From: an uncultured Phaeodactylibacter sp.
GTDB lineage: Bacteria; Bacteroidota; Bacteroidia; Chitinophagales; Saprospiraceae
Length of the DNA stretch: 5,913 nt
Assembly (NCBI GenBank): GCA_913062745.1
Contig: CAJXXJ010000263.1
Coordinates: forward strand, 1-5,913
Reading direction: 5' to 3'
Shown here one piece after another: positions 5,383 through 5,913 of the stretch. The notes below the pieces were generated by a model, which was not told where the DNA came from, did no database searches, and saw only the letters and a program-made list of their open reading frames with translations. The translations under genes were made by a program, and so were the position numbers. Numbering within the stretch: the stretch's first letter is position 1; every line of letters starts with the position of its first letter.

Positions 5383-5913
5383 ATGTCCAACGTCCTTCCC
5401 CACAGCCTGTTTTCTGAGCTAGACATCCACCTCTTCCGTGAAGGCAAGCACTTCCGGCTTTACGAAAAGCTGGGCAGCCACCCTATGGAAGTGGACGGGC
5501 AGGCCGGCACCTACTTTGCCGTGTGGGCCCCCAATGCTCAGGCCGTTTCCGTTATTGGCAACTTCAACTACTGGAACCGCGACAGCCACCCGCTTTCCGC
5601 CCGCTGGGATGGCTCCGGCATCTGGGAAGGTTTTGTACCCGGTATCGGGCACGGCGAGCTGTACAAGTATTACATACATGCGCGCGACGGTCGGCACCTG
5701 CAAAAAGGGGACCCCTATGCGCTGTACTGGGAAATCCCGCCCAATACCGCTTCTATCGTCTGGGACCTGGAGGGCTACGAGTGGAAAGACAAAGACTGGA
5801 TGAGCGGCCGTAAAGAGGGCGCCGGGCTGAAGGAGCCCTACTCCGTCTACGAGGTGCACATGGGTACCTGGAAAAAGACCCACGGCGGGCTGCGCAGCCT
5901 GAGCTACAAAGAG
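5383..5913 (+). CDS. glgB: 1,4-alpha-glucan (glycogen) branching enzyme, N-terminal part
   Basis: The frame is open for 177 codons from ATG at 5383 to the right edge; GlgB proteins are usually about 630-730 aa, so roughly a quarter is present. The enzyme cuts alpha-1,4-glucan chains and rejoins them by alpha-1,6 links to make branched glycogen in the cytoplasm. Residues about 20-130 form the CBM48/early-set domain: FREGKHFRLYEKLGSHP (18-34), TYFAVWAPNAQAVSVIGNFN (43-62), and GHGELYKYYI (89-98). YSVYEVHMGTW (153-163) is the hallmark start of the GH13 catalytic barrel. The catalytic Asp and Glu lie beyond the window, so activity cannot be confirmed. The protein starts almost directly at CBM48, like the shorter branching enzymes that lack the extra N1 domain. 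There is no Shine-Dalgarno, as elsewhere in this window. The gene is co-oriented with the symporter gene, and an operon is possible. Confidence 0.93.
   Translation, partial: MSNVLPHSLFSELDIHLFREGKHFRLYEKLGSHPMEVDGQAGTYFAVWAPNAQAVSVIGNFNYWNRDSHPLSARWDGSGIWEGFVPGIGHGELYKYYIHARDGRHLQKGDPYALYWEIPPNTASIVWDLEGYEWKDKDWMSGRKEGAGLKEPYSVYEVHMGTWKKTHGGLRSLSYKE

Noticed and set aside
4809..5417. 202-codon plus-strand open frame overlapping the symporter end and glgB start
   Set aside because: It is in a different frame from two strongly supported proteins, shows no family motif, and its composition is that of a shifted transmembrane gene.

Overview
This window looks like Bacteroidota chromosome, and a Saprospiria-type member (Lewinella/Phaeodactylibacter-like) is my best guess. 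The support is an NPGFEDYENCP-type secreted protein with a PKD-like domain, a protein with a type IX secretion (T9SS) C-terminal sorting domain, absence of clear Shine-Dalgarno sites, and one promoter that matches the Bacteroidota form TTG-N20-TAnnTTTG. The genus is inference only.

Layout. Positions 1-2612 (minus strand) carry two secreted or surface protein genes in tandem. A 523-aa T9SS cargo protein (1041-2612) lies upstream of a PKD-domain protein (981 down to the left edge, incomplete); 59 bp separate them and they are probably co-transcribed. Positions 2613-2785 hold a compact and unusual control region: a consensus promoter, a five-copy 8-bp tandem repeat directly at the predicted transcription start, and two inverted repeats, one with two competing foldings. 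Positions 2786-3459 (minus) encode a RimJ/RimL-type GNAT acetyltransferase with a GTG start, followed with a TGATG overlap by a possible 53-aa basic small protein. Only 39 bp separate the GNAT gene from the divergent plus-strand gene for a 599-aa sodium:solute symporter (3499-5298). A plus-strand glycogen branching enzyme gene (glgB) starts at 5383, 84 bp after the symporter, and runs off the right edge.

How the genes relate. The left pair is an export or cell-surface module, presumably using a T9SS encoded elsewhere. The right pair combines uptake of an unknown organic solute with glycogen synthesis; a functional link is speculative. Base composition differs sharply: hand counts give about 39% GC at 601-900 and 42% in one sampled line of the 523-aa gene, against about 59% at 1-300 and 58-70% in two sampled lines of the symporter gene. 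The surface-protein block may therefore be accessory DNA beside more typical housekeeping genes. No RNA gene, insertion sequence or CRISPR array was found. The most unusual structure is the repeat-bearing promoter and leader at 2613-2782.
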